Origin: Octadecabacter sp. SW4
GTDB taxonomy: Bacteria; Pseudomonadota; Alphaproteobacteria; Rhodobacterales; Rhodobacteraceae
NCBI RefSeq assembly: GCF_008065155.1
Contig: NZ_CP042819.1
Span: forward strand, 2,266,922-2,330,921
Length of the DNA stretch: 64,000 nucleotides
Direction of reading: 5' to 3'
Within the stretch, counting starts at the first letter, position 1; every line of letters starts with the position of its first letter. The notes under the pieces were generated by a model. It saw only the letters and a program-made list of their open reading frames with translations. It made no database searches and was not told the origin of the DNA. Positions 17,490 to 25,735 of the stretch are shown here, one piece after another. The translations under genes were made by a program, and so were the position numbers.

Positions 17490-18305
17490 TCACGCCGCAA
17501 GGCTAGCCTGCAAAACCGCAAGCGCCTGCGCGTGAATGTCGGGGTTTGCCGCCGCCAGCACGCGCCCGCCGTCATGGGCCGGACCGCCCTGCCAGTCGGT
17601 AACGATCCCGCCCGCGGCGGTGATCACGGCGATGGGTGACTGAATGTCGTAGGCGTTCAAACCTGCCTCGACCACCAGATCGACCTGCCCTGCCGCAACC
17701 AATGCATAGGCGTAACAATCCATCCCGTAGCGCACGAGGCGGGTCTGCGCGGCCACGGCGCGAAAGGCGCGGGCTTCGGCCTCGGACCCCACTTCGGGAA
17801 AGGTGGTCAGGACGGTTGCCGCAGACAGATCGCGCTCGGGGCGCGTTTTCAGCGGTGCCGTGCCATGTGGCCCGACAACCTCGGCCACGCCAAAGCCGCC
17901 AGCAAAACGTTCGCCAATATAGGGTTGGTCGATCAGGCCAAACTGGGGGCCGCGCGCATCCGCAACGGAAATCAGGACACCCCATGTGGGCGTGCCGCTG
18001 ATAAAGCCGCGGGTTCCGTCGATCGGGTCCAGCACCCAGGTCAGCCCGCTCGTGCCGGTGGTGGTGCCGTATTCTTCGCCCAGAATAGCGTCGTCGGGGC
18101 GCAGTTCAGCCAGCACCGCGCGCATGGCGCGTTCGGCGCTCCGGTCGGCTTCGGTCACGGGATCAAAGCCGCCATCTCCATCCTTGTTGTCACTGACCAA
18201 GGCGGTTTGGCGGAAATGGCGCAGGGTCTCCGGGCGGGCCGCGTCGGCCATTGCATGGGCCGTACGGATCAGCTCTGCCTGCAGGTCACTACTGTAAACG
18301 GTCAT
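17490..18305 (-). CDS. hisN: Histidinol-phosphatase HisN (inositol-monophosphatase family)
   Basis: A 271-residue Mg2+-dependent phosphatase that makes L-histidinol in histidine biosynthesis. IMPase-family metal ligands are clear: FDPVTEADRSAE, LGEEYG, WVLDPIDGTRGFISGTPTWG and the C-terminal YDIQSPIAVITAAGG (Asp). The RGFISG continuation after DPIDGT and the overall length match HisN more than SuhB. Start ATG at 18305 is preceded by GGGGGCAAG. It is co-directional with the transglutaminase-like gene 3 bp downstream. Confidence 0.88.
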   Translation of the reverse strand: MTVYSSDLQAELIRTAHAMADAARPETLRHFRQTALVSDNKDGDGGFDPVTEADRSAERAMRAVLAELRPDDAILGEEYGTTTGTSGLTWVLDPIDGTRGFISGTPTWGVLISVADARGPQFGLIDQPYIGERFAGGFGVAEVVGPHGTAPLKTRPERDLSAATVLTTFPEVGSEAEARAFRAVAAQTRLVRYGMDCYAYALVAAGQVDLVVEAGLNAYDIQSPIAVITAAGGIVTDWQGGPAHDGGRVLAAANPDIHAQALAVLQASLAA

Positions 18306-18367
18306 CTTGCCCCCGACGCTACGCCAACAGGCGCTAGCGCGGGTCGGGTCGCAAGGTCAAGCGTGCA

Positions 18368-18739
18368 TTAGGCCGCTTCGCTCAGGACGCGGGCCAGATC
18401 GAACAACCGGCGGCGCTGGTTTTCGGGAATCGCATAGTAAGAGCGCAGCAATTCCAGCGCCTCTTTGTCGCTCAGGACGTCGTTGGGCATATTGCCCGAG
18501 GCATCCTTTGGCGCAGCGCCCGTCTCCATGCCTTCGAAAAAGGACGACACAGGCACCGTCAGGGCGTGGGCAATATCCCATAGCCGCGAGGCACTGACGC
18601 GGTTCATACCGGTCTCGTATTTCTGGATCTGCTGGAACTTGATCCCGACCTGTTCAGCAAGTTGCTGCTGGGTCACGCCATTCATCCAGCGCCGGTGGCG
18701 AATACGCTTTCCCACATGCACATCAACAGGGTGCTTCAT
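18368..18739 (-). CDS. XRE-family helix-turn-helix regulator
   Basis: A 123-residue DNA-binding protein of a type widespread in Alphaproteobacteria. The HTH occupies about residues 10-65 with RWMNGVTQQQLAEQVGIKF, QQIQKYETGMNRVSASRLWD as the recognition region. A short C-terminal tail (LLRSYYAIPENQRRRLFDLA) follows. ATG at 18739 is preceded by AAGGA at 8 bases. Regulon unknown; family relatives respond to no known ligand. A 62-bp gap separates it from hisN, which could be read from the same promoter. Confidence 0.88.
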   Translation of the reverse strand: MKHPVDVHVGKRIRHRRWMNGVTQQQLAEQVGIKFQQIQKYETGMNRVSASRLWDIAHALTVPVSSFFEGMETGAAPKDASGNMPNDVLSDKEALELLRSYYAIPENQRRRLFDLARVLSEAA

Positions 18740-19029
18740 ACTTTCGTTCCTTCTTGCTTACTCGGGCTCCGGCAACACGCGGCAGAAAATCAGTGACCAC
18801 GTTGAGCGAACACATGTTTTCTACCGAAGTCTGAATGCGCCCATTTTCTCAAAACACGCAACGGTTGCATAACCCGACCTTACCTTTAGGACAGTCTTGG
18901 GCTTACGCACCCCTCGGTCAACCTGTCTTTTTGTCAGTATTTCAGTGAGTTCAGAGGCGATTCTGGCTATTTTCCAAAGGGAAAGCTAGAGTCGTTAAAG
19001 GCGAATCTCAAAAAGGGCGCGATGGCAAT

Positions 19030-19986
19030 ATGCGAGCATTTCAAGTAAAATCCTTTGAAACAAAGGCCGAAATGGCCGAGATCGACGCGCCATCCCCGGC
19101 CGAGGGCGAAGTTGCTTTGCGCATCCACGCATGCGGTCTGAACTTTGCCGACCTGTTGATGGCCAAGGGCACCTATCAAGACACGCCGCCGCCGCCCTTT
19201 ACCTTGGGACTCGAGGTCTGCGGCACCGTCACGGCGCTGGGCGCGGATGTCACCGACCCCGCCATCGGCACCCGCGTGGCAGTATTTGGCGGGCGCGGCG
19301 GGCTGGCCGAAACGGGGGTGTTCCCGGCCGCCCTGTGCCGCGCCGTGCCCGCCACGATGAGCGACGAACAGGCGGCGGGCTTTCAGGTCGCCTATGGCAC
19401 ATCGCATCTGGCGCTGACACGGCGCGCGCACTTGCAGGCGGGAGAAACCCTTTTGGTGCTGGGTGCGGCGGGTGGTGTGGGTCTGACGGCAGTCGAAGTC
19501 GGCAAGGCGATGGGCGCAACCGTGATTGCTGTGGCGCGCGGCGCCGACAAGCTGGCTGTGGCCCGCGCCGCCGGGGCGGATCACTGCATCGACGCCAGCG
19601 CGGACATCAAGGCCGAGGTCAAGGCGCTGGGCGGGGCCGATGTGGTTTATGACCCCGTTGGAGGAGACCTGTTCAAGGCAGCGCTTGGGGCTTGCAACCG
19701 CGAGGCGCGGGTGATCGTGATTGGCTTTGCCAGCGGTGACGTGCCGCAAATTCCGGCCAATATCCTGCTGGTCAAGAATATCACCGTGATCGGATTTTAT
19801 TGGGGCGGGTATCTGGCGTTCAACGCGGCCGCCCTGACTGATAGCATGGCCGAATTGATGCACTGGCACGCCGAAGGTCGCCTGCACCCGCATGTAAGCC
19901 ACGCCCTGCCGCTGGACCGCGCACAGGATGCGCTGGACCTGCTGGAAAGCCGCAAATCAACCGGCAAGGTTGTCGTGACGATCTAA
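19030..19986 (+). CDS. NADPH:quinone oxidoreductase (zinc-independent MDR family)
   Basis: A 318-residue medium-chain dehydrogenase/reductase. The N-terminal GroES-like domain has HACGLNFADLLMAKGTY, the QOR/crotonyl-CoA-reductase pattern that lacks the catalytic zinc ligands. The Rossmann dinucleotide motif is LVLGAAGGVGLTAVEVGKAMGA. FYWGGYLAFN in the C-terminal half is common in the NADPH:quinone oxidoreductase 2/QOR-like set. Start ATG at 19030. It converges on a LysR gene with a 4-bp overlap at the stop codons. Substrate is unknown. Confidence 0.87.
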   Translation: MRAFQVKSFETKAEMAEIDAPSPAEGEVALRIHACGLNFADLLMAKGTYQDTPPPPFTLGLEVCGTVTALGADVTDPAIGTRVAVFGGRGGLAETGVFPAALCRAVPATMSDEQAAGFQVAYGTSHLALTRRAHLQAGETLLVLGAAGGVGLTAVEVGKAMGATVIAVARGADKLAVARAAGADHCIDASADIKAEVKALGGADVVYDPVGGDLFKAALGACNREARVIVIGFASGDVPQIPANILLVKNITVIGFYWGGYLAFNAAALTDSMAELMHWHAEGRLHPHVSHALPLDRAQDALDLLESRKSTGKVVVTI

Positions 19987-20837
19987 TGCGCCTGATAGGC
20001 CGCATGGATCAGCGCCGCCAAATCGCCAACCACGGGGCTATCGTCGCTGGCGCGGTGATACATGTTGATGCGGGTCTGACGCAATTCGGGCAAGGCTCCG
20101 CCGTGGTTGATCCGTTCGCAGTGACGCGGTTCAGTCCCTTCGATCAGCGCATGCACCGCCAGATCGGCGGAAACTGTGGCCTCGATCGTGCGGGATGAGT
20201 TGGTTTCGACCACCATCTCCCATGGAATGCCCGCCTCGGACAGGCGCCGCTGCACCCCCTGGCGAAAGATGCAGTTTTTCTCGAAGGCGAGACGCAGTGG
20301 GCGGTTGCGCCAGGCGGTGCCGTTTTCCGTGCCGACCCAGACCAGCGGCTTGATGGCTAGCGTCTCGCCGCCCTCGCCCACTTCGTCTTCTGTGGTCAGC
20401 AGCACGTCGATCTCGCCCTTAGCGTATTGGTCTTTCAGCGCGCGGGTAAAGGATGTCAGCAATTGCACCCGCACCCGCGGATATTCTGCGGCAAAGCGTT
20501 GCAAGACCTGCGGCACCACCGGATAAACAATGTCGTGCGGCACGCCCAGCGTCACTTCGCCCTCGAATTCCTGCGCGGTCAGGCGGCTGTAGATTTCATC
20601 GTTAAGCGACAGCATCCGCCGCGCATAGCCCAACAGTTGTTCGCCGTTGGGCGACAGGGAAATGCTGCGCGCCGAGCGGTCAAACAGCGACACACCCATC
20701 GAGTCCTCAAGCCGTTTGAGTTGCATCGACACCGCCGATTGCGTCAGGTGCAGCACGCCCGCCGCCTTGGTGACGCCGCCGGTATCGGCTACGGCGACAA
20801 AGGACCGCAGGGCGGTGAGATCAAGATTGCGGGGCAT
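19983..20837 (-). CDS. LysR-family transcriptional regulator
   Basis: A 284-residue LTTR. The N-terminal winged HTH has LTALRSFVAVADTGGVTKAAGVLHLTQSAVSMQLKRLEDSMG within the first 50 residues. A periplasmic-binding-like effector domain follows (EVTLGVPHDIVYPVVPQVLQ, LLTSFTRALKDQYAKGEIDV). It is divergent from a DUF1127 gene across a 121-bp gap containing a palindrome (20913-20926), so control of that gene and itself is plausible. The co-inducer is unknown. Confidence 0.93.
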   Translation of the reverse strand: MPRNLDLTALRSFVAVADTGGVTKAAGVLHLTQSAVSMQLKRLEDSMGVSLFDRSARSISLSPNGEQLLGYARRMLSLNDEIYSRLTAQEFEGEVTLGVPHDIVYPVVPQVLQRFAAEYPRVRVQLLTSFTRALKDQYAKGEIDVLLTTEDEVGEGGETLAIKPLVWVGTENGTAWRNRPLRLAFEKNCIFRQGVQRRLSEAGIPWEMVVETNSSRTIEATVSADLAVHALIEGTEPRHCERINHGGALPELRQTRINMYHRASDDSPVVGDLAALIHAAYQAH

Positions 20838-20912
20838 ATCAATATCCGTGATGCATTAACTATCAAACATTCATTTTCAATATGCCACAGGATCAGCCAT
20901 ATATCAATCATC

Positions 20913-20926
20913 CTGATTCAAATCAG
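20913..20926. promoter_or_regulatory. Palindrome in the lysR/DUF1127 divergent region
   Basis: CTGATTCAAATCAG is a near-perfect inverted repeat (6-bp arms, 2-bp centre). It lies 33 bp before the DUF1127 start and 76 bp before the LysR start, in an AT-rich gap. It also contains the T-N11-A pattern of LysR boxes. Operator function for the adjacent regulator is inference. Confidence 0.45.
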
Positions 20927-20958
20927 ATAAAGCATCACAAACCTGAAAGGACGATCCG

Positions 20959-21177
20959 ATGTCCATGACCCACGACATGCACTATGCCCCCGCCCGCCGC
21001 CCTGCCCTGCGTTCACCGCTTGGCCTTTTTGCCGAAGCCCTTGTGGTCTGGCAGCAGCGCCGTGCGCTTGCCCGCCTTGACGATGCCCGCCTGTGTGACA
21101 TCGGGTTGAGCCGCGAAGATGCGCGCCGCGAAGCCGCCCGCCCCGTCTGGGACGTGCCAACGGGCTGGCGCGCCTGA
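20959..21177 (+). CDS. DUF1127 small basic protein
   Basis: A 72-residue protein with the DUF1127 (YjiS-like) core. The core LVVWQQRRALARLDDARLCDIGLSREDARREA corresponds to the family's arginine-rich helix and the L-x-D-I-G-L-S/T-R signature. Alphaproteobacterial DUF1127 proteins have been linked to RNA metabolism and phosphate/carbon regulation, but no role is fixed for this subfamily. ATG at 20959 has AAAGGA upstream. The divergent LysR gene is a likely regulator. Confidence 0.88.
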   Translation: MSMTHDMHYAPARRPALRSPLGLFAEALVVWQQRRALARLDDARLCDIGLSREDARREAARPVWDVPTGWRA

Positions 21178-21185
21178 TCCCTTTA

Positions 21186-21249
21186 AATATGCAAAAGAAT
21201 CCGGTCCTTTCGCACAACACTGCGTGAATTGATTGGATTTTTGCATATT
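21186..21249. repeat. Separated 11-bp perfect inverted repeat upstream of the Bax-inhibitor gene
   Basis: AATATGCAAAA at 21186-21196 and its exact complement TTTTGCATATT at 21239-21249 flank 42 bp. They lie between the DUF1127 stop (21177) and the Bax-inhibitor-1 start (21348). It could be two half-sites for a regulator or a long-loop RNA hairpin. No T-tract follows, so it is not an ordinary terminator. Confidence 0.6.
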
Positions 21250-21347
21250 CCGCGTCCGGTATTCCTTGAAAACGCGGGGAAATACGCCAATATCGGCACC
21301 AAGGATACCGCATGTGCGGTGCAACCCGTTCAACCTTGGAGGCTTTG

Positions 21348-22121
21348 ATGGCTGACTACAGACCGATGGACGCTGGCGTAGGTGCCCGCAGCGTTGATAT
21401 CGATGCAGGGCTTCGCGCCCACATGAACAAAGTTTACGGCACCATGTCCGTGGGCATGATTATCACGGCGCTGGCCGCATGGGCCATTTCCGGCCTGGCC
21501 ACGGCTGATGCCGGAACCGCCGCTGCGCAACTGTCAAACGGCACATTCCTGTCCGACTTTGGCGTGACGCTTTACACGACACCACTGCGCTGGGTGGTCA
21601 TGTTCCTGCCGCTGGTGATGGTTTTCGCCTTTGGCGCGATGATTAACCGTTTGTCAGCGGCTGGCGCGCAATTGTTCTTCTACGTCTTTGCACTGGCGAT
21701 GGGCGTGTCGATCAGCTGGATCTTCCTCAGCTTCACCGGGTATTCGATCATTCAGGTCTTCCTTGTGACCTCGATCGCTTTCGCGGGCCTGTCGCTGTAC
21801 GGCTATACGACAAAGAAAGACATCAGCGGCTGGGGCAGCTTCCTGATCATGGGCGTAATCGGCCTGATCGTGGCGATGGTCATCAACATCTTCCTGCAAT
21901 CGCCGGTGATGATGTATGCCATTTCGATGATCGGTGTGCTGATCTTTGCAGGCCTCACCGCCTATGACACCCAGAACATCAAGAACACCTACCTGGAACA
22001 CGCCCACCATGGCGATCAGGAATGGTTGGGCAAGGCCGCCATCATGGGCGCGCTGAACCTCTATCTTGATTTCATCAACATGTTCATGTTCCTGCTGCAA
22101 CTGCTGGGCAACCGCAACTAG
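21348..22121 (+). CDS. Bax inhibitor-1/YccA family membrane protein
   Basis: A 257-residue protein with seven hydrophobic segments, normal for BI-1/TMBIM proteins. ATG at 21348 is preceded by TTGGAGG. Characteristic stretches are HMNKVYGTMSVGMIITALAAW at the N-terminus and ISMIGVLIFAGLTAYDTQNIKN near the C-terminus, with the conserved Asp of the di-aspartyl pH sensor in AYDTQ. Relatives are proton-gated calcium leak channels or interact with FtsH proteases. An intrinsic terminator follows at 22144, so it is probably transcribed alone. Confidence 0.93.
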   Translation: MADYRPMDAGVGARSVDIDAGLRAHMNKVYGTMSVGMIITALAAWAISGLATADAGTAAAQLSNGTFLSDFGVTLYTTPLRWVVMFLPLVMVFAFGAMINRLSAAGAQLFFYVFALAMGVSISWIFLSFTGYSIIQVFLVTSIAFAGLSLYGYTTKKDISGWGSFLIMGVIGLIVAMVINIFLQSPVMMYAISMIGVLIFAGLTAYDTQNIKNTYLEHAHHGDQEWLGKAAIMGALNLYLDFINMFMFLLQLLGNRN

Positions 22122-22143
22122 GCAGCGCTGCACACCACCGTTC

Positions 22144-22177
22144 AAAGCCCCCGTGTCATCACGGGGGCTTTTTTTAT
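22144..22177 (+). terminator. Rho-independent terminator after the Bax-inhibitor gene
   Basis: An 11-bp perfect stem (AAGCCCCCGTG / CACGGGGGCTT) with a 4-base loop is followed directly by a run of T residues. It starts 23 bp after the stop codon. Confidence 0.93.
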
Positions 22178-22236
22178 ATCCAAGACTTGGCCATCCACAT
22201 CCGTCATGTTGTCAATGCACCCCGCAAGGACATGCC

Positions 22237-23771
22237 ATGACACCACGTTTCCCCCGCCATGTGCGCCTGCGCGCGCTGCCGCTGGACGCCTACTGCGTTG
22301 ACTGCGGATCAGGTGTCAGCGCCCCAGGGCGGCAGGTCAGCGATACCACCCTGCAAGACCGCGCCGCCTTTGATCGCTTTGCCGTGCGCGACGATGTTCC
22401 CGGTGCGTTGGGCCTGCGCGAAGTCAAGTTTATCATCACCGATGTCGACACAGACGCGCCCCAGCTTGTGTTCATGAACAGCAACCTGAACCCACTGCAT
22501 TACTATTTTGCCCGCGATGAACTGGGTGTTGGTCTGTCCGTGGCCGATTTCAACCGCGTGACCTATTTCACCGACAACCGGCGCTTTATCGTCGGCAATA
22601 TCGTCGCCTATGACAACTATACTCGCCCCGGCGGCAGTCCCGGCCTATATGTGCTAGAATTCTGGCCGACCGACCCAATAGGCGCGATGGCAGTCGCCCG
22701 CACCTATGGGATGCTGTCCGAGGCGATGCCCTTTGCCCGCGAAACGCTGGCGTTTCACCCTTCGGGCGACATTCAAGAGGCGCGCCTGACCGAAGAAGCC
22801 GAGCTCTTTGCCGCCTTCGCTGTCCCGACAATCTGGACTTTCGAGATATTCGAGGATGTACGCTTTAACCCGCTCAACCTTGGCACGGCCGTTGGCGCTC
22901 TGCGGGTGATCGACGGGACCGAACGCCGCCCGCCAGCCCCCTCCGACATCGTGATTTACGACCGCCTGCCCAATGATCTGCCGCTGGTCGCAGGCGTGCT
23001 CCCGCCCGGGAGCAAACACCGCCACGCGACCTGATCCCGCGCGCGATTGTGCCACTGTCGGATCTGCGTTTCGATCAGGCGGATGCATTCGGGGCCAAGG
23101 CCACGAATCTCGCCGAACTGCGCCGCGCAATTGACCCGATGTATGTGCCTGACGGGTTCGCAGTGCCATTTTCGTTTTATCGCACCTTCATGCTGGCCAA
23201 CGGGCTTTATGACCTGATCCGCACCGAAATGGCTGATCCTGACTTTGCCGATGAAACCAAACGCCCCAAGATGCTGAAATCCATCCGCCGCGCGATCAAG
23301 GATGCGCCCATGCCCACCCCGTTGGCCGATCACGAAGATCTGGTCGGGTTCACCGGTGCGGGGCTTTATGATTCCTATACCCACCGCCTTGACGAGGGAC
23401 ATATCAGCAAATCGATCAAACAGGTCTGGGCCAGCCTTTGGAACGCCCGCGCCTTTGAAGAACGCAACTTTTATCGCATCGACCATCTGGGTGCGGCAAT
23501 GGGCGTGCTGCTGATCAAGGATCTGAATATACGCAACGCAGAGTCTTATGAAACAATCTATGTGCGCAGCTCGACCCTTGTGGCGCGGCAAACGGCAGTG
23601 ATCGCCCGCGCCGACCTGATGCAGTTGATTTCGCACCTGAAAACGGTCCACGACCATTTCAAAACGCTGTATCAGCGCGACACCGACCCGACGTTTGCAT
23701 TGGACATCGCGTTTAAATTCGACGTCAATGGCGCCCTTGCAATCAAGCAGTCACGCCCGTGGACGGGCTAG
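22237..23771 (+). pseudogene. PEP/pyruvate-binding (PEP synthase-like) protein, decayed by deletions and a frameshift
   Basis: Two adjacent frames match successive parts of one family of exported PEP/pyruvate-binding proteins. The first (22237-23034, AAGGA then ATG) covers the N-terminal part (LREVKFIITDVDTDAPQLVF, GLYVLEFWPTDPIGA, DIVIYDRLPNDLPLVAGV) and then ends abruptly. The second frame, shifted by one base, resumes at 23024 with RDLIPRAIVPLSDL and carries VPDGFAVPFSFY, GAGLYDSYTHRLDEGH, VWASLWNARAFEERNFYRID and the C-terminal IKQSRPW. From memory of the family, three blocks are missing. The phosphohistidine-like block (PLSHVN...) is lost at the frame junction. The RSSTNNED ATP-binding block is lost before EDLVGF. 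About 60 residues are lost after AAMGVL. Probably non-functional; the exact boundaries are inference. Confidence 0.7.
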
Positions 23772-23784
23772 GAGGGACACCGCC

Positions 23785-24183
23785 ATGATCGAAAACGCCT
23801 TGCCCGTCACCAACCTGTCGGTGTTTGCCAATGGGCTGATCTATCTGATCCTGACGTGGCGGGTGATCCGGCTGCGCAGGCGCGACGGGATCGTGCTGGG
23901 CGATGATGGCAACCGGATCATGACAAAACGTATCCGCGGTCATGCCAATGCCGCCGAACAGATACCGCTGGCGCTGATCCTGATCGCGCTGCTTGAATTC
24001 CAAGGCATCGATACGGAGCTGCTGGCGGGCCTGGCAATGCTGTTCACGCTGGGGCGCGCACTGCACGCCGCCTATTTCACGATCCACGGCACCCACTGGC
24101 GGTTTCGCATGTGGGGGATGGCGGCGACACTGGCCGCGCAGGCCGGTCTTTTGCTGCTGATGGCCTATACGCTGCTGTCCTGA
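23785..24183 (+). CDS. MAPEG-family membrane protein
   Basis: A 132-residue protein with four hydrophobic helices, typical of the MAPEG (microsomal glutathione transferase-like) family. The signature RIRGHANAAEQIPLALILIA and the following LGRALHAAYF are clear. ATG at 23785 is preceded by AGGAGGGA and lies 14 bp after the end of the decayed PEP-binding gene. Bacterial members may conjugate glutathione to hydrophobic electrophiles; the role here is not known. Confidence 0.9.
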   Translation: MIENALPVTNLSVFANGLIYLILTWRVIRLRRRDGIVLGDDGNRIMTKRIRGHANAAEQIPLALILIALLEFQGIDTELLAGLAMLFTLGRALHAAYFTIHGTHWRFRMWGMAATLAAQAGLLLLMAYTLLS

Positions 24184-24287
24184 GGTGCGGCGACTTCCCG
24201 CTTGAACACCGGCACGGCGGTGATTTTCCTATCCCGCCGGGTGCTTGGCTTGCTAGCTTTTGGCGCGAGCCATAAGGAAAGCCAACC

Positions 24288-24899
24288 TTGAAGCTGATGC
24301 AGAATCTGTTCGCCGCCAAGCAGGCGGATGGCCTTGACCCGGTGCGCGATGCGTTGTTGGCGGCGCGCGCTGTGGAAACCGCTGATATCTGGCACCCCGT
24401 GGGAACCCATGCCATTGGCGGGCTGGTGGCCGTCGGGTTTGATCGCACAAGCGAGGAAATGTTGATCGTTGCGGAAAACGGTCAAAGCGTTGTCGATTGC
24501 CGCAGCGGCACGCTGCGCTACCGCAACGAGGACGCCGATGGCTATGACGCACCGCCCCTCAAGGCCGCGCGCCTTGATCACCCCGCAGCCGAGCGTTTCG
24601 ATATGGCGGGCATGGATGGAGGCGGGTTGCGGGCCGTGACCAGCGATGGCTGGCATGTTGACCGGATCAGCCTGTGCTGGCCGGAAACCTATTGCATCCT
24701 GCAACCGCCTGATGCGTCGATTCACGCCTTGGCGCAGGTGCAGCGCGGCATGGGCACGACATTCTATCTGATGGCCAAGGAAGCCGACGACATCCGCGCA
24801 TTCGGCTTTTCTTGGACGGGCGAAAGCCTTGTGCTGGCCACCGCGTCAGAGCTGCGCATCTGGACCCGGGCCACCCTGAAACTGACAAACCCGTCCTAA
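24288..24899 (+). CDS. Conserved hypothetical protein (TTG start)
   Basis: A 203-residue protein I do not recognise. Codon use is like that of its neighbours. TTG at 24288 is well placed behind AAGGAAA; no ATG of the same frame lies closer than residue 4 (MQNLF). It has no signal peptide or membrane segment. The sequence reads as a small WD/beta-propeller-like fold, with repeated beta-strand stretches such as IGGLVAVGFDRTSEEMLIVA and IRAFGFSWTGESLVLATASE. The propeller idea is only an impression. A terminator follows at once. Confidence 0.7.
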   Translation: MKLMQNLFAAKQADGLDPVRDALLAARAVETADIWHPVGTHAIGGLVAVGFDRTSEEMLIVAENGQSVVDCRSGTLRYRNEDADGYDAPPLKAARLDHPAAERFDMAGMDGGGLRAVTSDGWHVDRISLCWPETYCILQPPDASIHALAQVQRGMGTTFYLMAKEADDIRAFGFSWTGESLVLATASELRIWTRATLKLTNPS

Positions 24900-24905
24900 A
24901 ACGCG

Positions 24906-24936
24906 AAAAGGCCGCGCAGATTGCGCGGCCCCTTTT
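24906..24936. terminator. Bidirectional hairpin terminator between the hypothetical gene and rpmG
   Basis: AAAAG, then the stem GGCCGCGCA / TGCGCGGCC with a 3-base loop, then CCTTTTT. T-rich on the plus side and A-rich (T-rich on the minus strand) on the other. It separates two convergent genes (stops at 24899 and 24959). Confidence 0.88.
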
Positions 24937-24958
24937 TCACTGTCCCGGAAACGCAAGA

Positions 24959-25126
24959 TTACTTGATCTTGCCTTCCTTGTATTCGACATGCTTGCGCAC
25001 AACGGGGTCATATTTGTTGACCGTCATTTTTTCGGTCATCGTGCGTGCATTTTTCTTGGTCACATAAAAGTGCCCGGTCCCCGCGGTGGAGTTCAGGCGG
25101 ATTTTGATCGTGGTCGGCTTCGCCAT
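24959..25126 (-). CDS. rpmG: 50S ribosomal protein L33
   Basis: A 55-residue ribosomal protein. The translation begins [20 protein letters not shown] and continues with [20 protein letters not shown] and [15 protein letters not shown], which matches the cysteine-free (zinc-independent) alphaproteobacterial L33. Start ATG at 25126, stop TAA at 24959. It lies alone, with a terminator just downstream. Confidence 0.97.
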
Positions 25127-25234
25127 GTCACTTGTCCTCGGTTAAGCGGGGCGCGCTGTGGCCCTACGCGTGCGTGAATTAGAAGCCCGCTACTTAACGC
25201 CTCGGGTGATGCTGTCAACCCTGAACCGTGCGGG

Positions 25235-25603
25235 CTAGCGCATGTCCTTGCGTGTCAGCGCCTTGAGCAATGCGGCAATCATCACGTTGGACAATTTCGG
25301 CCCCTTGGCGACACCCATGGCCGGATCGTCGTCGCGCCCGATCTGGCGGCGCAGTGAACAGGTCCAGTGGCCATGCACCTCGCTGGCGGTGCCTTGCAGC
25401 GAAATCGCCCAGCCGGGCAACCCGTGGTCGATCACCATCAAAACGGCATCCACGCCGCCCATTGCCCCGTTGCGGATCATCGCCTGATCAACGTCCGGCA
25501 GCTTCGTCTCCACCCCGTCAAAGGCGAGTTTGCACAGGCCCGCATCATAAAGCGGCTCTTGTTCGATCTTTTCGGCAAGTGCGACAAGTGCTTGCGCGTC
25601 CAT
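25235..25603 (-). CDS. Conserved hypothetical protein
   Basis: A 122-residue cytosolic protein that I do not recognise beyond its occurrence pattern in roseobacters. It has an N-terminal helix (QALVALAEKIEQEPLYDAGL), a mixed middle (GVDAVLMVIDHGLPGWAISL, with HGHWTCSLRRQ), and a C-terminal helix (NVMIAALLKALTRKDMR). Short, regular codon use, ATG start at 25603. It is divergent from ppsA with a 132-bp gap. Confidence 0.6.
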   Translation of the reverse strand: MDAQALVALAEKIEQEPLYDAGLCKLAFDGVETKLPDVDQAMIRNGAMGGVDAVLMVIDHGLPGWAISLQGTASEVHGHWTCSLRRQIGRDDDPAMGVAKGPKLSNVMIAALLKALTRKDMR

Positions 25604-25735
25604 AGGTTTTCTCCCCTGTGTTGCGATATCCCCTTTACTTTATTCCAGTCGGCAGAACCCGGCCATGACGTGCGTCAAAGCGGCCCCGCACAAGCAGGAA
25701 TACACTGCCCCCATACACCTATTGGGAGAATATCC

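Noticed and set aside
18740..19029. 290-bp gap between the XRE regulator and the quinone oxidoreductase gene
   Set aside because: No supportable gene, RNA or strong palindrome was found; it presumably holds the promoters of the two divergent genes.
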